A stretch of DNA of 33,854 bases from an uncultured Treponema sp. (GCF_945873775.1 NZ_CAMCEC010000024.1:1-33854); one strand, 5' to 3'; positions 7,126 to 15,356 are shown, counted from the first letter of the stretch. The notes: generated from the letters alone by a model not told the origin. Numbers and translations: made by a program.

Positions 7126-7144
7126 AAAACAGCAAATCAGGCTT

Positions 7145-7870
7145 CTAAAAATTCCACGGAAGGTAGGCGGCGGCGACTGCGAGAATCACCGAGGGAAGCA
7201 TGTTGGCGACTTTCAGTTTTTTGCCCCAGACGAGGTTCACGCCGATGCAGAAAATCAGGACTGAGCCGATCAGCGAAAGGTACGCGAGCGCGGCCGGGGT
7301 CATCAGCGGAGAGAGAAGTTTTGCAAGAAGCGTCATGGCGCCTTCAAAGACGAAAACCGGAACTGCGGAAAAAACTGCGCCTTTGCCCATTGCGGAAGTC
7401 ATCACCGCGACGATTATAAAGTCCAGAACCGATTTGACCGCGAGAGTTGAAAAGTCTCCGAGCAGACCGTCCTGAATCGCGCCCACAACCGCCATCGCCC
7501 CGATTGAGACCGTAAGCGACGCCGTAACAAATGCGTTCACGAAAGTTGAGTCGCCGCTGTTTCCGCTTTTTTTCTTGAGCCAACCGCCGAAATTCTCAAA
7601 GCCTTTTTCAATGCCGAAAAGCTCGCCCATAATCGTTCCCAGAGCAAGGCAGAGAACCACAAGCATGGATTTTCCGCTGACGATTTCCGCGCCTTCGATT
7701 TTCAACATTCCCTGCATCGCTCCTGCGACCGCAATAAAAATCACGCTGATTCCGCAGGCTTTGTTCAGGGATTCCTGCTGCTCCGGCCTGAAAAATTTTC
7801 CGGCAAAATACCCGACAAGCCCGCCCGCCACGATGCTTGCGCTGTTTATAACTGTTCCAAGTCCTGTCAT
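7145..7870 (-). CDS. DUF554 family membrane protein (YdfK/YqgA-like), 241 aa
   Basis: The N-terminus (GTVINSASIVAGGLVGYFAG) and the following hydrophobic segments fit DUF554, a family of inner-membrane proteins with about seven helices. Hydrophobic stretches are visible near residues 10-25, 40-55, 68-82, 105-130, 143-160, 185-205 and 220-238. The function of the family is not established. The gene starts at ATG 7870 with a weak GGGCGG site upstream. It stands alone on the minus strand, between two D elements, and ends in TAG. Confidence 0.85.
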   Translation of the reverse strand: MTGLGTVINSASIVAGGLVGYFAGKFFRPEQQESLNKACGISVIFIAVAGAMQGMLKIEGAEIVSGKSMLVVLCLALGTIMGELFGIEKGFENFGGWLKKKSGNSGDSTFVNAFVTASLTVSIGAMAVVGAIQDGLLGDFSTLAVKSVLDFIIVAVMTSAMGKGAVFSAVPVFVFEGAMTLLAKLLSPLMTPAALAYLSLIGSVLIFCIGVNLVWGKKLKVANMLPSVILAVAAAYLPWNF

Positions 7871-8063
7871 TTTCCGCCCGCGTTCCGCAAATTGACTTAT
7901 TTTATATTTTTAATTAAAACATAGCTAGCAGTCCGAACAAAAAATTCAGGCTGAAAATTATCAAAAGTTTTCTTCGGAAGAGGAATATATATGGAAGATT
8001 TTATGAAAAAAATTAGGGAAAAGGCGAATCTGATTTTTTATTCTATTGCAATGTGAGCATAAC

Positions 8064-8193
8064 AGCTTAGGGATTGGAGCTCCTGCTAAGCAGTTCCGAA
8101 ACGAAGTGAAGGAATGAGCCGCGGTTAGACGGCGAAGTGCGGAAAGCCCGACGGCGGAGGCGGAGTAAAACGAGCCGTAGCCGGAAGCCCCGG
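8064..8193 (+). repeat. Repeat family D, short form, heading the GNAT gene
   Basis: The copy runs from AGCTTAGGGATTGGAGC to GAAGCCCCGG and contains the conserved core GCGAAGTGCGGAAAGCCC, then GACGGCGGAGGCGGAGT. It lacks the three-hairpin front half found at 9697 and 18191. It is followed by an A-rich stretch and TTTGGAG, which serves as the ribosome binding site of the acetyltransferase at 8220. The rest of the 7871-8219 gap is AT-rich with no gene seen. Confidence 0.7.
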
Positions 8194-8219
8194 AAAAACA
8201 AAAAAATTTGGAGAGAAAA

Positions 8220-8669
8220 ATGGTGATTAGAAAAGCTGAAAAAAAGGATTTGTCCCGGATTGCGGAGATTTTTGTGTTCAACAACCGGATTAATTATTTT
8301 CCGATTTTCAAGGACGAGGAATATTCGTTCGGAAAGTTGCAGGTTGTTTTGGCGGCTGACAATTTTGGAAAGGATGAGACGCTGGGCAATCTGTTTGTGG
8401 CGGAAGAGGACGGAATCATAAAGGGATTTGCCGAAATCCGGAAAACGGAAATCGTGAAGCTGTACGTGGAGCCGCTTTTTCAGAACTGCGGAACAGGAAG
8501 CGCGCTGATTGAATTTGCCGTTCAGAATTTTCAGGCGGATTTTCTGTGGGCGCTGGAGAAAAACGCAAGAGCCGTTTCTTTTTACAGGCGGCACGGATTT
8601 TTCCCGACCGGCGCAAGAAAATACGAGGAAGGCACAACAGAATTTCAGATTGAGCTTCGGCGGAAATGA
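8220..8669 (+). CDS. GNAT family N-acetyltransferase, 149 aa
   Basis: The sequence follows the GNAT fold: MVIRKAEKKDLSRIAEIFV at the N-terminus, a central EIVKLYVEPLFQNCGTGSAL segment (motif A, acetyl-CoA pyrophosphate loop QNCGTG), and the C-terminal ALEKNARAVSFYRRHGFFP typical of motif B. The start at ATG 8220 has GGAG at 8210-8213; an in-frame TTG at 8208 lies inside the binding site and is rejected. The acceptor is unknown. It directly follows a D element and is the only gene of that unit. Confidence 0.85.
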   Translation: MVIRKAEKKDLSRIAEIFVFNNRINYFPIFKDEEYSFGKLQVVLAADNFGKDETLGNLFVAEEDGIIKGFAEIRKTEIVKLYVEPLFQNCGTGSALIEFAVQNFQADFLWALEKNARAVSFYRRHGFFPTGARKYEEGTTEFQIELRRK

Positions 8670-8712
8670 GCGGGATTCTTCAAATGTGATTATTGCTCGA
8701 CGCAAATTCCGT

Positions 8713-8785
8713 GTCATTCCCGCACTTGATGCGGGAATCCTTTTCGCTACAAGATAAAGATTATCGGGTCAAGCCCGATAATGAC
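8713..8785. repeat. Repeat family A, two-unit copy
   Basis: GTCATTCCCGCACTTGATGC plus GGGAATC forms the first palindrome and TTATCGGGTCAAGCCCGATAA the second, closing with AATGAC. The outer ends GTCATT/AATGAC are inverted. This copy lacks the nested insert seen in others and so shows the uninterrupted form. Confidence 0.8.
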
Positions 8786-8928
8786 AATCAGATACTTGCG
8801 GTTGCCGTTTTTGCAAGGTCTGGCTGGTGGAACTGCGGAAAATTCTGTTTTATAATTTTTGAACCGGTTTTGCGGTCAGGATTTTTGATGCCGCGCCGGA
8901 TTTTTTTGTTGTATTTGGAGGTGCGGAT

Positions 8929-9678
8929 ATGTCTTTGGCGGAAAAAATCACGTGTTTGAGGAAGAGGAATTTTCTGTCGCAGGAGGAACTTTCGGAGCGG
9001 CTTGGCGTTTCAAGGCAGGCGGTGTCCAAGTGGGAGGCGGCGGAATCCGTGCCCGACATCGAGAATCTTGTGCGGATTTGCGGACTATTCGGTGTTTCGG
9101 TGGATTTTATGGTCAAGGACGGCTGCGGAACTGCGGAATTTGCGGCGGATGATGTGCGTTCCGCTGAACGGAATTCTTCCGCGACGTCAACTGAAACGGT
9201 GAACGGGGCCGACTTTTACGATTCCGCAGAAGTAAGGGAATTTCTGTGTCGGGCAAAGCGTGCCACCTACGCCGGAAAAGGAAGCGAGGTTCAGCCGTGC
9301 CGAAAGAATTCGCACGACCTTTTTTATTCGGAGGACTTGGGCGCGGATTTCGGAACTCTTGAATATTATGACACATACCTTGGCGGAAGGAATTTCAGCG
9401 GTGAGGAGGCTCTGTGGAAGGACGGAATTCCGTTCTGGGCTATGAACTACTGCGGACGCGTGCTCGATGAGTCGTTTTCAGGCGACTTTCTGAAAAGCGC
9501 GCTCCATGTGGTTAAGCCGGAACTGCCTTTCCGCGGACCGGAATTCTTCCGCGATGGAGACAAAACATACATCTGCAAGGTTTGCGGCGGCTTTGACTGG
9601 TTCAGCGGAAGCGAGGCGATTTTCCATGGAACAAAAAAAGTTTACGAATGCGTTTTTCACGGCGGAATCGTGCGGTAA
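8929..9678 (+). CDS. XRE HTH regulator fused to DUF5680 domain, 249 aa
   Basis: Residues 3-60 are an XRE helix-turn-helix (LSQEELSERLGVSRQAVSKW, then ESVPDIENLVRICGLFGVSV). After a Ser/Thr-rich linker, residues 95-249 match the DUF5680 pattern: FLCRAKRATYAGKG, SHDLFYSEDLG, YYDTYLGGRNFSGEEALWKD, PFWAMNYCGRV and a C-terminal VYECVFHGG. DUF5680 is thought to sense a ligand or condition, but this is not established. A GGAGGTG site (8917-8923) precedes the ATG, and a TATAAT box at 8851-8856 is the likely -10. The next element downstream is the long D copy. Confidence 0.85.
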   Translation: MSLAEKITCLRKRNFLSQEELSERLGVSRQAVSKWEAAESVPDIENLVRICGLFGVSVDFMVKDGCGTAEFAADDVRSAERNSSATSTETVNGADFYDSAEVREFLCRAKRATYAGKGSEVQPCRKNSHDLFYSEDLGADFGTLEYYDTYLGGRNFSGEEALWKDGIPFWAMNYCGRVLDESFSGDFLKSALHVVKPELPFRGPEFFRDGDKTYICKVCGGFDWFSGSEAIFHGTKKVYECVFHGGIVR

Positions 9679-9696
9679 TATATGGAAGGCAATGAC

Positions 9697-9950
9697 AGCT
9701 TAGGGCTTCGCATACCTGACGGTATGCTGCGAGATTTTGCTTACGCAAAACTCGGTTATTTTACGTGTGCGCTCACGCGCACGTCCTAAGCTAAAGCTTA
9801 GGGTATGGAGCACTGGCGAAGGTTGTTTGAACAACCGAAGCCAAAGACCGCAGCCGTGCGATTTGCACGACGAGGACTTAGAGCGTGAGCGAAGTGCGGA
9901 ACGCCCGACGGCGGAGGCGGAGTGAAACGAGCCGCAGCCAGAAGCCCCGG
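9697..9950 (+). repeat. Repeat family D, long form with cloverleaf front half
   Basis: Arms AGCTTAGG (9697-9704) and CCTAAGCT (9785-9792) enclose three perfect or near-perfect hairpins at 9710-9727, 9730-9754 and 9767-9782, with loops TGAC, TTAC and TCAC. A second half (9795-9950) starts AGCTTAGGG and contains GGTTGTT/AACAACC and CGTGCGA/TGCACG hairpins and the conserved core, ending GAAGCCCCGG. From 9697 to about 9923 it matches the copy at 18191 with one mismatch seen. GGAGG for the 9982 gene follows 16 bp later. Confidence 0.85.
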
Positions 9951-9981
9951 AAAAATAAAAAAATTTGGAGGAAAATGAAAA

Positions 9982-10392
9982 ATGAAACTTGACGGATTTG
10001 GAATTTTTGTGGATGACATGGCGAAAATGATTCGCTTTTACCGCGATGTGCTCGGCTTTGAAATCAGGGAGACGGAGGACGCGAGCAACGTCTATCTCGT
10101 AAAGGACGGCACGCTTTTTCTGCTTTACGGACGCGGCGACTTTGAGAAAATGAGCGGGCGCAGATACGAATACGTGAAAGGTCTGAACGGACATTTTGAA
10201 ATCGCGCTTTACGTTGACACATTTGATGAGGTTGACGCAGAATTCAAGAAGGCTGTGGAAAAAGGAGCTGTTCCGGTGCTTGAGCCTGAAACCGAGCCAT
10301 GGGGACAGCGAACCTGCTACATCGCCGACCCGGAAGGAAACCTTGTCGAAATCGGCTCGTTCAACAGACCTTTCAGACAGCAGGAAAAGTAA
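9982..10392 (+). CDS. VOC superfamily (glyoxalase/bleomycin-resistance-like) protein, 136 aa
   Basis: The sequence shows the paired beta-alpha-beta modules of the VOC fold: MKLDGFGIFVDDMAKMIRFY, RDVLGFEI, then LFLLYGRGDF, HFEIALYVDTFDEVDAEF and the C-terminal TCYIADPEGNLVEIGSF (metal-ligand Glu in NLVEI). Family members isomerise or cleave small substrates or bind antibiotics; the substrate cannot be told. The ATG at 9982 lies 10 nt after GGAGG. It is the first gene of a three-gene operon (VOC, AlkD-like, GNAT) headed by the D element. Confidence 0.85.
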   Translation: MKLDGFGIFVDDMAKMIRFYRDVLGFEIRETEDASNVYLVKDGTLFLLYGRGDFEKMSGRRYEYVKGLNGHFEIALYVDTFDEVDAEFKKAVEKGAVPVLEPETEPWGQRTCYIADPEGNLVEIGSFNRPFRQQEK

Positions 10393-10406
10393 GGGGAACG
10401 GAAAAA

Positions 10407-11063
10407 ATGAACGGATATTTTGCACTTACGCCGCAGCTTGTTCAAAAGGATTTGGATGCGCTCGGGAAATACAAGACCGCCGATGTTGACCGGCTGATCC
10501 GCAGTTACGTCAAGAAAAATGCGGACGCTTGCCTACTCCGCGAGCACGTTTTGACGCAGCAGCAGTTTCACAGGATTTATTTTTATGTCAGCCTTGAGCA
10601 GATAAAAAATGCTGACGGGCGGATGGCGTTTATCCATGAGAACCTGCTTTTTTCGGACTGGTGGCACACGGACGAGCTGATTGGCTTCGTTGCGGATCTG
10701 GATTTTGAGGCGGCTTTGAAATATGCGGCGGAATACGTAAAATCAGAAGAACCTTTTGTGCGCCGCTGGGGTTACGTGCTTTTCATTTCGCGGCTGGGAC
10801 GAGGGCACGCGGAACAGCTTCTTCCGCTGATGAAAAACGACGGGCATTATTACGTTCAGATGGGCGAAGCCTGGCTGATTGCGGAGCTTGCCGTAACCGA
10901 GCCGGAATCCGTGCACAAATGGATGGCGACCTGCGGACTTGACTACAAAATCTGCGGCAAGGCGATTCAAAAAATCTGCGATTCTTACAGAATTTCACAG
11001 GATTGGAAAGAAAAGTTCAAGGCACTTCGGGCGGAACTGAAAAACAATCCGGAGGGAAAATAG
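10407..11063 (+). CDS. AlkD-like DNA alkylation repair protein, 218 aa
   Basis: All-helical HEAT-like repeats and the segment FSDWWHTDELIGFVADLDF followed by EPFVRRWGYVLFISRLGRG match the AlkD/DNA alkylation repair family, which excises alkylated bases. The start is ATG 10407 after GGGGAACGG, 14 bp past the VOC stop; a longer upstream reading overlaps the VOC gene and is rejected. The stop is TAG and the following GNAT is in the same frame 12 bp on, so read-through would make a fusion, but the GNAT has its own binding site. Substrate specificity is not visible. Confidence 0.75.
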   Translation: MNGYFALTPQLVQKDLDALGKYKTADVDRLIRSYVKKNADACLLREHVLTQQQFHRIYFYVSLEQIKNADGRMAFIHENLLFSDWWHTDELIGFVADLDFEAALKYAAEYVKSEEPFVRRWGYVLFISRLGRGHAEQLLPLMKNDGHYYVQMGEAWLIAELAVTEPESVHKWMATCGLDYKICGKAIQKICDSYRISQDWKEKFKALRAELKNNPEGK

Positions 11064-11075
11064 AGGAACGGAAAA

Positions 11076-11597
11076 ATGACTTTAATTAGGGCAACGGAAA
11101 GCGACTTTGAGCGGCTGGCGGAATTCTACCGGCGCACGGTTTCGGAAACAAAAGGCATGGAGATTTATGCCCGCTGGATTTACGGACTTCATCCGACGGA
11201 CGGGATGATATACGGACACATAAAGTGCGGAAATATGTTTTTCTCAGAGCTGAACGGAAAAATTGCGTCGGCGGTCGCAGCCGTGCCTTGCCAGGGAATG
11301 GAATATCATGATGCGCCGTGGAAACTGGATCTGGCTGATGATGAAGTTTCCGTGGTTCACATTCTGTGCGTCGCCCCGGAACTTCAGAAAAAAGGAATTG
11401 CCGCCCGGACAATGCGCCGCATGATTGAGATGAACCGTGAATCCGGGAAAAAAGCGGTCCGCCTTGACGCGCTGAAATGCAATACGCCCGCCCGCCGCCT
11501 CTACGAATCGCTCGGATTTTCCCAAGTCGCCGAAAGAAACTGGCATACAGAAAACGCTGGCTGGACAGATTTCGTCCTGTACGAGCTGGAACTGTAA
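11076..11597 (+). CDS. GNAT family N-acetyltransferase, 173 aa
   Basis: GNAT motif A is clear: VVHILCVAPELQKKGIAART, with the QKKGIA acetyl-CoA loop, followed by KAVRLDALKCNTPARRLYES and LGFSQV. This is the common small-molecule or protein N-acetyltransferase layout; the acceptor is unknown. GAGGAACGG precedes the ATG, and the gene begins 12 bp after the AlkD-like stop, so it is the last gene of the D-headed operon. No terminator is obvious; a degenerate repeat array follows. Confidence 0.85.
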   Translation: MTLIRATESDFERLAEFYRRTVSETKGMEIYARWIYGLHPTDGMIYGHIKCGNMFFSELNGKIASAVAAVPCQGMEYHDAPWKLDLADDEVSVVHILCVAPELQKKGIAARTMRRMIEMNRESGKKAVRLDALKCNTPARRLYESLGFSQVAERNWHTENAGWTDFVLYELEL

Positions 11598-11605
11598 ACG
11601 GAGGA

Positions 11606-11797
11606 GAAATTTCATGGCTTACGCAGTGTGTTTTTTATCCATGCAAAAATTTCATTCACTGCCCAACGTGTTTTTTGACTGTGAAATTTCTGCATTATTC
11701 GGCAAAACGTGTTTTTGCGTTGTGAAATTATTTCATTCGCCTGCCAACGCGTTTTCGGCTCATGCGGAAAATTTCATGCGTTGCCCAACGTAAAATC
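11606..11797 (+). repeat. Family E: five degenerate direct repeats upstream of the DpnII locus
   Basis: Five related units start near 11606, 11647, 11683, 11724 and 11766 (spacing 36-42 bp). The shared pattern is GAAATTTCATTC, a short variable part, CTGCCCAACG, then a T-run, for example AAATTTCATTCACTGCCCAA at 11647. The copies are imperfect. They fill the gap between the GNAT stop and the methylase promoter. No coding or CRISPR function is evident. Confidence 0.6.
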
Positions 11798-11853
11798 ACT
11801 ATGGAAATTTTATCTAGTAGAAAATCTGACAAATTTACAGTACAGTATATTTT

Positions 11854-12750
11854 ATGTCGCAGATTGCACATCCCTTTGTAAAATGGGCAGGCGGAAAAAC
11901 TCAGCTCTTACCGGAAATCAGAAAACATTATCCTCAGCAAATAAAAAAATACTGTGAGCCATTTGTCGGCGGCGGCGCAGTTCTGTTTGATGTGCATCAA
12001 AAATGCCACCCGGAAGAAGTTTTGATAAATGATGTGAATACGGAGCTGATAAATACATATTCGCAGATAAAAAATAATTGCAACCTTTTGATAGAGCGAC
12101 TTTCTGAAATCCAAAATAAATACAAAAGTCAGACTTTGGAAGAAAATAAAATTTTCTTTTACGAAAAACGAAACCGATACAACGAATTAAAAATAAATGA
12201 AAATTACACTGAAAATCTTGAAAAAGCCGCACTGTTCATTTTTCTAAACAAAACTTGCTTCAACGGACTTTACCGCGTGAACAAAAAAGGCGAATTTAAC
12301 GTTCCGTTCAACAATGCAAAAAATCCTCTGATTTGCGATGAAGAAAATTTGAAAGCGTGTTCAGAACTTTTGCAGAATGTGCAGATGAAAGCCGGCGATT
12401 ATTCCGACTGTAAGAATTTTATCGACTCAGAGACTTTTGTTTATCTTGACCCGCCGTATCGTCCGCTTACGCAAACTTCCGCATTTACTTCGTATTCAGA
12501 AAATCAGTTTTCAGACAAAGAGCAAATCGAACTCGGAAAATTCATAACCGAAATTTCAAATAAAGAGGCGAAGGTTCTTGCAAGCAACTCCGACCCAAAA
12601 AATACAAACAAAGAAGATGATTTTTTCGATAACCTGTATTCAAACTTTGAAATCGAAAGAATCTCGGCTTCACGAATGATAAATTCAAATGCGAAAAAAC
12701 GCGGCGCAATCAGCGAACTTTTAATAAGTAATATTGCATCGGTTTTTTGA
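11854..12750 (+). CDS. dpnM: DpnM-like GATC adenine methyltransferase (D12 class), 298 aa
   Basis: The N-terminal PFVKWAGGKTQLLPEI and EPFVGGGAVLFD (SAM-binding motif, residues 35-46) and catalytic DPPY (199-202) define the D12/alpha class of N6-adenine methyltransferases. With the adjacent R.DpnII homologue this marks the protective methylase of a GATC system. The length matches DpnM (about 284 aa). ATG 11854 has no Shine-Dalgarno; TATATT at 11846-11851 and TACAGT at 11841-11846 lie directly before it, suggesting a leaderless or nearly leaderless mRNA. It is the first gene of the locus. Confidence 0.9.
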   Translation: MSQIAHPFVKWAGGKTQLLPEIRKHYPQQIKKYCEPFVGGGAVLFDVHQKCHPEEVLINDVNTELINTYSQIKNNCNLLIERLSEIQNKYKSQTLEENKIFFYEKRNRYNELKINENYTENLEKAALFIFLNKTCFNGLYRVNKKGEFNVPFNNAKNPLICDEENLKACSELLQNVQMKAGDYSDCKNFIDSETFVYLDPPYRPLTQTSAFTSYSENQFSDKEQIELGKFITEISNKEAKVLASNSDPKNTNKEDDFFDNLYSNFEIERISASRMINSNAKKRGAISELLISNIASVF

Positions 12751-12781
12751 TAAAAGAATAAGTAACTATATGGAGGTTTTT

Positions 12782-13033
12782 ATGACATTTGATGTAAGAG
12801 GAAAGAAAACAGAATCGTCTAATCCTGTTTTTAAAGAATTTGTTGATTTTATAAAGGCACAAGATTTTAATGAATGGCAGTATATGGGAATGGATGTGGA
12901 ACTTGATCCTACAGTTTGTTTTGCTGATGAATCAGTTCTTGTTAGATGGACTGATTTTGAGAACGGTTTTAATGATAGGATAATTGTGAAAACAAAAGAA
13001 CAGTTTTTACAGAATTTTTCAAAAGCATGTTAA
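12782..13033 (+). CDS. Small hypothetical protein within the DpnII locus, 83 aa
   Basis: The ATG at 12782 follows TGGAGG (12771-12776), which decides this start over an in-frame upstream codon. The product is acidic with aromatic residues (DFNEWQYMGMDVELDP, SVLVRWTDFENGF) and no membrane segment. I do not recognise it. It sits between the methylase and the endonuclease, is as AT-rich as the endonuclease, and is probably co-transcribed. An immunity-like, control or accessory role is possible, but nothing in the sequence shows a helix-turn-helix. Confidence 0.65.
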   Translation: MTFDVRGKKTESSNPVFKEFVDFIKAQDFNEWQYMGMDVELDPTVCFADESVLVRWTDFENGFNDRIIVKTKEQFLQNFSKAC

Positions 13034-13055
13034 TTGTCCTCTAGGAGAGAATAAA

Positions 13056-13916
13056 ATGAAACGAGATTTCACAGACTGGCTTTCGACTTTTCGTGATAGC
13101 ATTGCGACTTATTCCTATTATATTGATTTTGAAAAAGTTTATGGAAATGTTGAGAATATAAAAATCGAGCTGAATATTTTGAATTCACTGATAGGCTCAA
13201 AGACAATTGAAAAAGATTTTGAAAATATTCTTTCAAAATATCCAGAAACTTTGAAGTGTATTCCAATTCTTCTTGCTGTCCGCAATTCTGAAATTTCAGT
13301 TTCTGATGAAAACGGAAGTTTCGTTTTTGATTTTTCGACTTCAAAGCAAACTGTTTCTGAATATTCTGATTTTATGAAAAAATCTGGACTTTTTGACCTT
13401 TTGCAGAATCATCTTGTGAACAATCTTGTTGATTATGTTACAGGCGTTGAAACCGGGCTTGATTCAAATGGCAGAAAAAATCGTGGCGGTCATCTTATGG
13501 AAGATTTGGTTGAAAGCTACATAAAAAAAGCCGGTTTTGAAAAAGACAAGAATTATTTTAAGGAAATGTACATTCACGAAATCACGGAAAAGTGGAATGT
13601 TGATTTGTCCGCAATCTCAAATCAGGGCAAAATGGAAAAGCGGTTTGATTTTGTTGTAAAGACCGAAAATCAGATTTATGTTGTTGAAACAAATTTCTAC
13701 GGAAGCGGCGGCTCAAAACTGAATGAGACCGCAAGAAGCTACAAAACTTTATCAAGCGAAATTGACACGATTGACGGAGTAACCTTTGTCTGGTTTACGG
13801 ACGGGAACGGCTGGCAAAGCGCACGCCACAATCTCGAAGAGACATTCGATGTAATGGAAAATATTTATTGCATAAAAGATATGGAAAACGGCGTGATTGA
13901 AAAAGTGTTTAACTAG
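13056..13916 (+). CDS. dpnB: Type II restriction endonuclease DpnII-like (GATC), 286 aa
   Basis: The sequence follows R.DpnII closely from memory of that family: DFTDWLSTFRDSIATYSYY at the start, NILNSLIGSKTIEKDFENIL, the signature DLLQNHLVNNLVDYVTGVE, GRKNRGGHLMEDLVESYI, and FDFVVKTENQIYVVETNFYG, where D and the E-T-N segment probably form the catalytic core. It cleaves unmethylated GATC. The length equals the family length (about 288 aa). AGGAGAG precedes the ATG. It stops at TAG, and the next gene starts 12 bp later. Confidence 0.92.
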   Translation: MKRDFTDWLSTFRDSIATYSYYIDFEKVYGNVENIKIELNILNSLIGSKTIEKDFENILSKYPETLKCIPILLAVRNSEISVSDENGSFVFDFSTSKQTVSEYSDFMKKSGLFDLLQNHLVNNLVDYVTGVETGLDSNGRKNRGGHLMEDLVESYIKKAGFEKDKNYFKEMYIHEITEKWNVDLSAISNQGKMEKRFDFVVKTENQIYVVETNFYGSGGSKLNETARSYKTLSSEIDTIDGVTFVWFTDGNGWQSARHNLEETFDVMENIYCIKDMENGVIEKVFN

Positions 13917-13928
13917 GAGGAGAAAAGT

Positions 13929-14477
13929 ATGGTACCTAAAATGGCGAACTCAATAAGCAAAAAAAGAAGAAAACTTCCTCTTTTGCTTCAGTTTCCTGTA
14001 AATGATCATTTTGTGATTGGAATCTATCAAGGAACGATTTCAAAATTTGATATGATTATAAAGTACCGCCAACTTATTAATGGAAAATGGCAACGATCTA
14101 GAACTCCTAAGCATATTCACTGGGCTGTTGATATTCTAATCAAACAAAATGAAAAACCCGAAGAAACTAATAAACTAATTCAATTTCTTTTGGATTATTG
14201 GGAAAATGTTCAACCAATAGAGAATGATGATGAAAGAGAACATCTGTTAAATATTGATAACCTAAAGGCTGAAGTCAATAAAGAAGCAAAAAACTATGAG
14301 GCTTTGGCAAACAGCGGAGAATATAGTGTAAAATTTTTGCTGCTGCTTGCAAAGCTTCTGATGTTTCAAGAAAAAACAAATACCCCTAATGCATACATGT
14401 TTAAAAAATTATTGTCGCAGCTAAAAGATTGTCCATGTATTTTTGAAATTATATCTACGGCAACTCATCATCGTTAA
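13929..14477 (+). CDS. Hypothetical protein within the DpnII locus, 182 aa
   Basis: AGGAGGAG lies 6-8 nt before the ATG. The N-terminal half is basic with beta-like segments (FVIGIYQGTISKFDMIIKYR, WQRSRTPKHIHWAVDILIK), and the C-terminal half is helical. I do not recognise the family and see no catalytic motif. It lies between the endonuclease and the second methylase, whose ATG follows its TAA directly (TAAATG), so translation is probably coupled. The gene is AT-rich and probably arrived with the restriction locus. Confidence 0.75.
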   Translation: MVPKMANSISKKRRKLPLLLQFPVNDHFVIGIYQGTISKFDMIIKYRQLINGKWQRSRTPKHIHWAVDILIKQNEKPEETNKLIQFLLDYWENVQPIENDDEREHLLNIDNLKAEVNKEAKNYEALANSGEYSVKFLLLLAKLLMFQEKTNTPNAYMFKKLLSQLKDCPCIFEIISTATHHR

Positions 14478-15356
14478 ATGCTCCATTCCTTCTACAAATC
14501 CCCGAACCGCGACTTTACTCTTCTTCAAGGCGACTGTGTCGAGCTTTTGAATCAGTTTGATTTCAAGTTTGATATGATTTTTGCTGACCCGCCGTATTTT
14601 CTTTCAAACGGAGGAATTTCCGTTCAGTCGGGGAAGCAGGTGAGCGTAAACAAAGGTGAGTGGGATAAATCTCAGGGTTTTGAAAAGGACAATGAGTTCA
14701 ACCGCAAGTGGCTTTCTGCCTGCCGCTCGCACTTGAAGGACGACGGAACTATTTGGATTAGCGGCACTTATCACAATATTTTTTCGGTTGCGCAGATGCT
14801 GAACGAGCTGGACTTCCGCATTTTGAACTGCGTCACTTGGGCAAAGACGAATCCGCCGCCGAATCTTTCGTGCCGGTTTTTCACTCATTCGACCGAATTT
14901 ATTTTGTGGGCTAGAAAAAGCAAAAAAATTCCGCATTATTTCAATTACGAGCTGATGAAGGAAATCAACGGAGGAACTCAGATGCGCGACTTGTGGAGCC
15001 TGCCGGCAATCGCGAAGTGGGAAAAATCCTGCGGGAAGCACCCGACCCAAAAGCCGCTTCCGCTCCTTGCACGGATTATTCTTGCGTCAACAAAGGAAAA
15101 TGCCTGGATTTTAGACCCGTTCACGGGAAGCTCAACAACAGGAATTGCCGCTTCGCTCCTGAAACGCCGATTTTTGGGAATTGACCGTGAAACGAAATTT
15201 TTGGAACTTTCAAAGGTACGGCGCGAGGAAATCGAAAATCCGCAGATTCGCCAAAACTACCGCGATAAAATCCTGAAATATTCCGACAAGCCGATTCGCG
15301 GAATTGTTGAAATTCATGAGGACGAGCCGTATTTTGGTGTGGATTTGCCGTTTTGA
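14478..15356 (+). CDS. dpnA: DpnA-like adenine methyltransferase (beta class), 292 aa
   Basis: Catalytic DPPY (37-40) precedes the target-recognition region and the SAM motif DPFTGSSTTGIAASL near the C-terminus, the order of beta-class N6-adenine methyltransferases. In the pneumococcal DpnII system the DpnA enzyme also methylates single-stranded GATC DNA and helps incoming DNA survive restriction; the same role is inferred. GC content is higher than in the two preceding genes. It starts immediately after the stop of the 13929 gene and has no separate binding site except within that gene. Confidence 0.88.
   Translation: MLHSFYKSPNRDFTLLQGDCVELLNQFDFKFDMIFADPPYFLSNGGISVQSGKQVSVNKGEWDKSQGFEKDNEFNRKWLSACRSHLKDDGTIWISGTYHNIFSVAQMLNELDFRILNCVTWAKTNPPPNLSCRFFTHSTEFILWARKSKKIPHYFNYELMKEINGGTQMRDLWSLPAIAKWEKSCGKHPTQKPLPLLARIILASTKENAWILDPFTGSSTTGIAASLLKRRFLGIDRETKFLELSKVRREEIENPQIRQNYRDKILKYSDKPIRGIVEIHEDEPYFGVDLPF

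Noticed and set aside
9697-9792. tRNA gene
   Set aside because: The cloverleaf shape has no anticodon arm of the right size, no T-loop GTTCRA and no acceptor CCA context; loops are four bases.
9737-9925. Small proteins encoded by D elements (also at 18231-18479)
   Set aside because: Open frames on both strands follow from the GC-rich palindromic DNA; they have no binding sites and are not kept in the shorter copies.
10299-10406. N-terminal extension of the AlkD-like protein
   Set aside because: It overlaps the VOC gene in another frame, and ATG 10407 has its own ribosome binding site.
11606-11797. CRISPR array
   Set aside because: The repeated units are too different from each other, spacers would be shorter than about 15 bp, and no cas gene is present.
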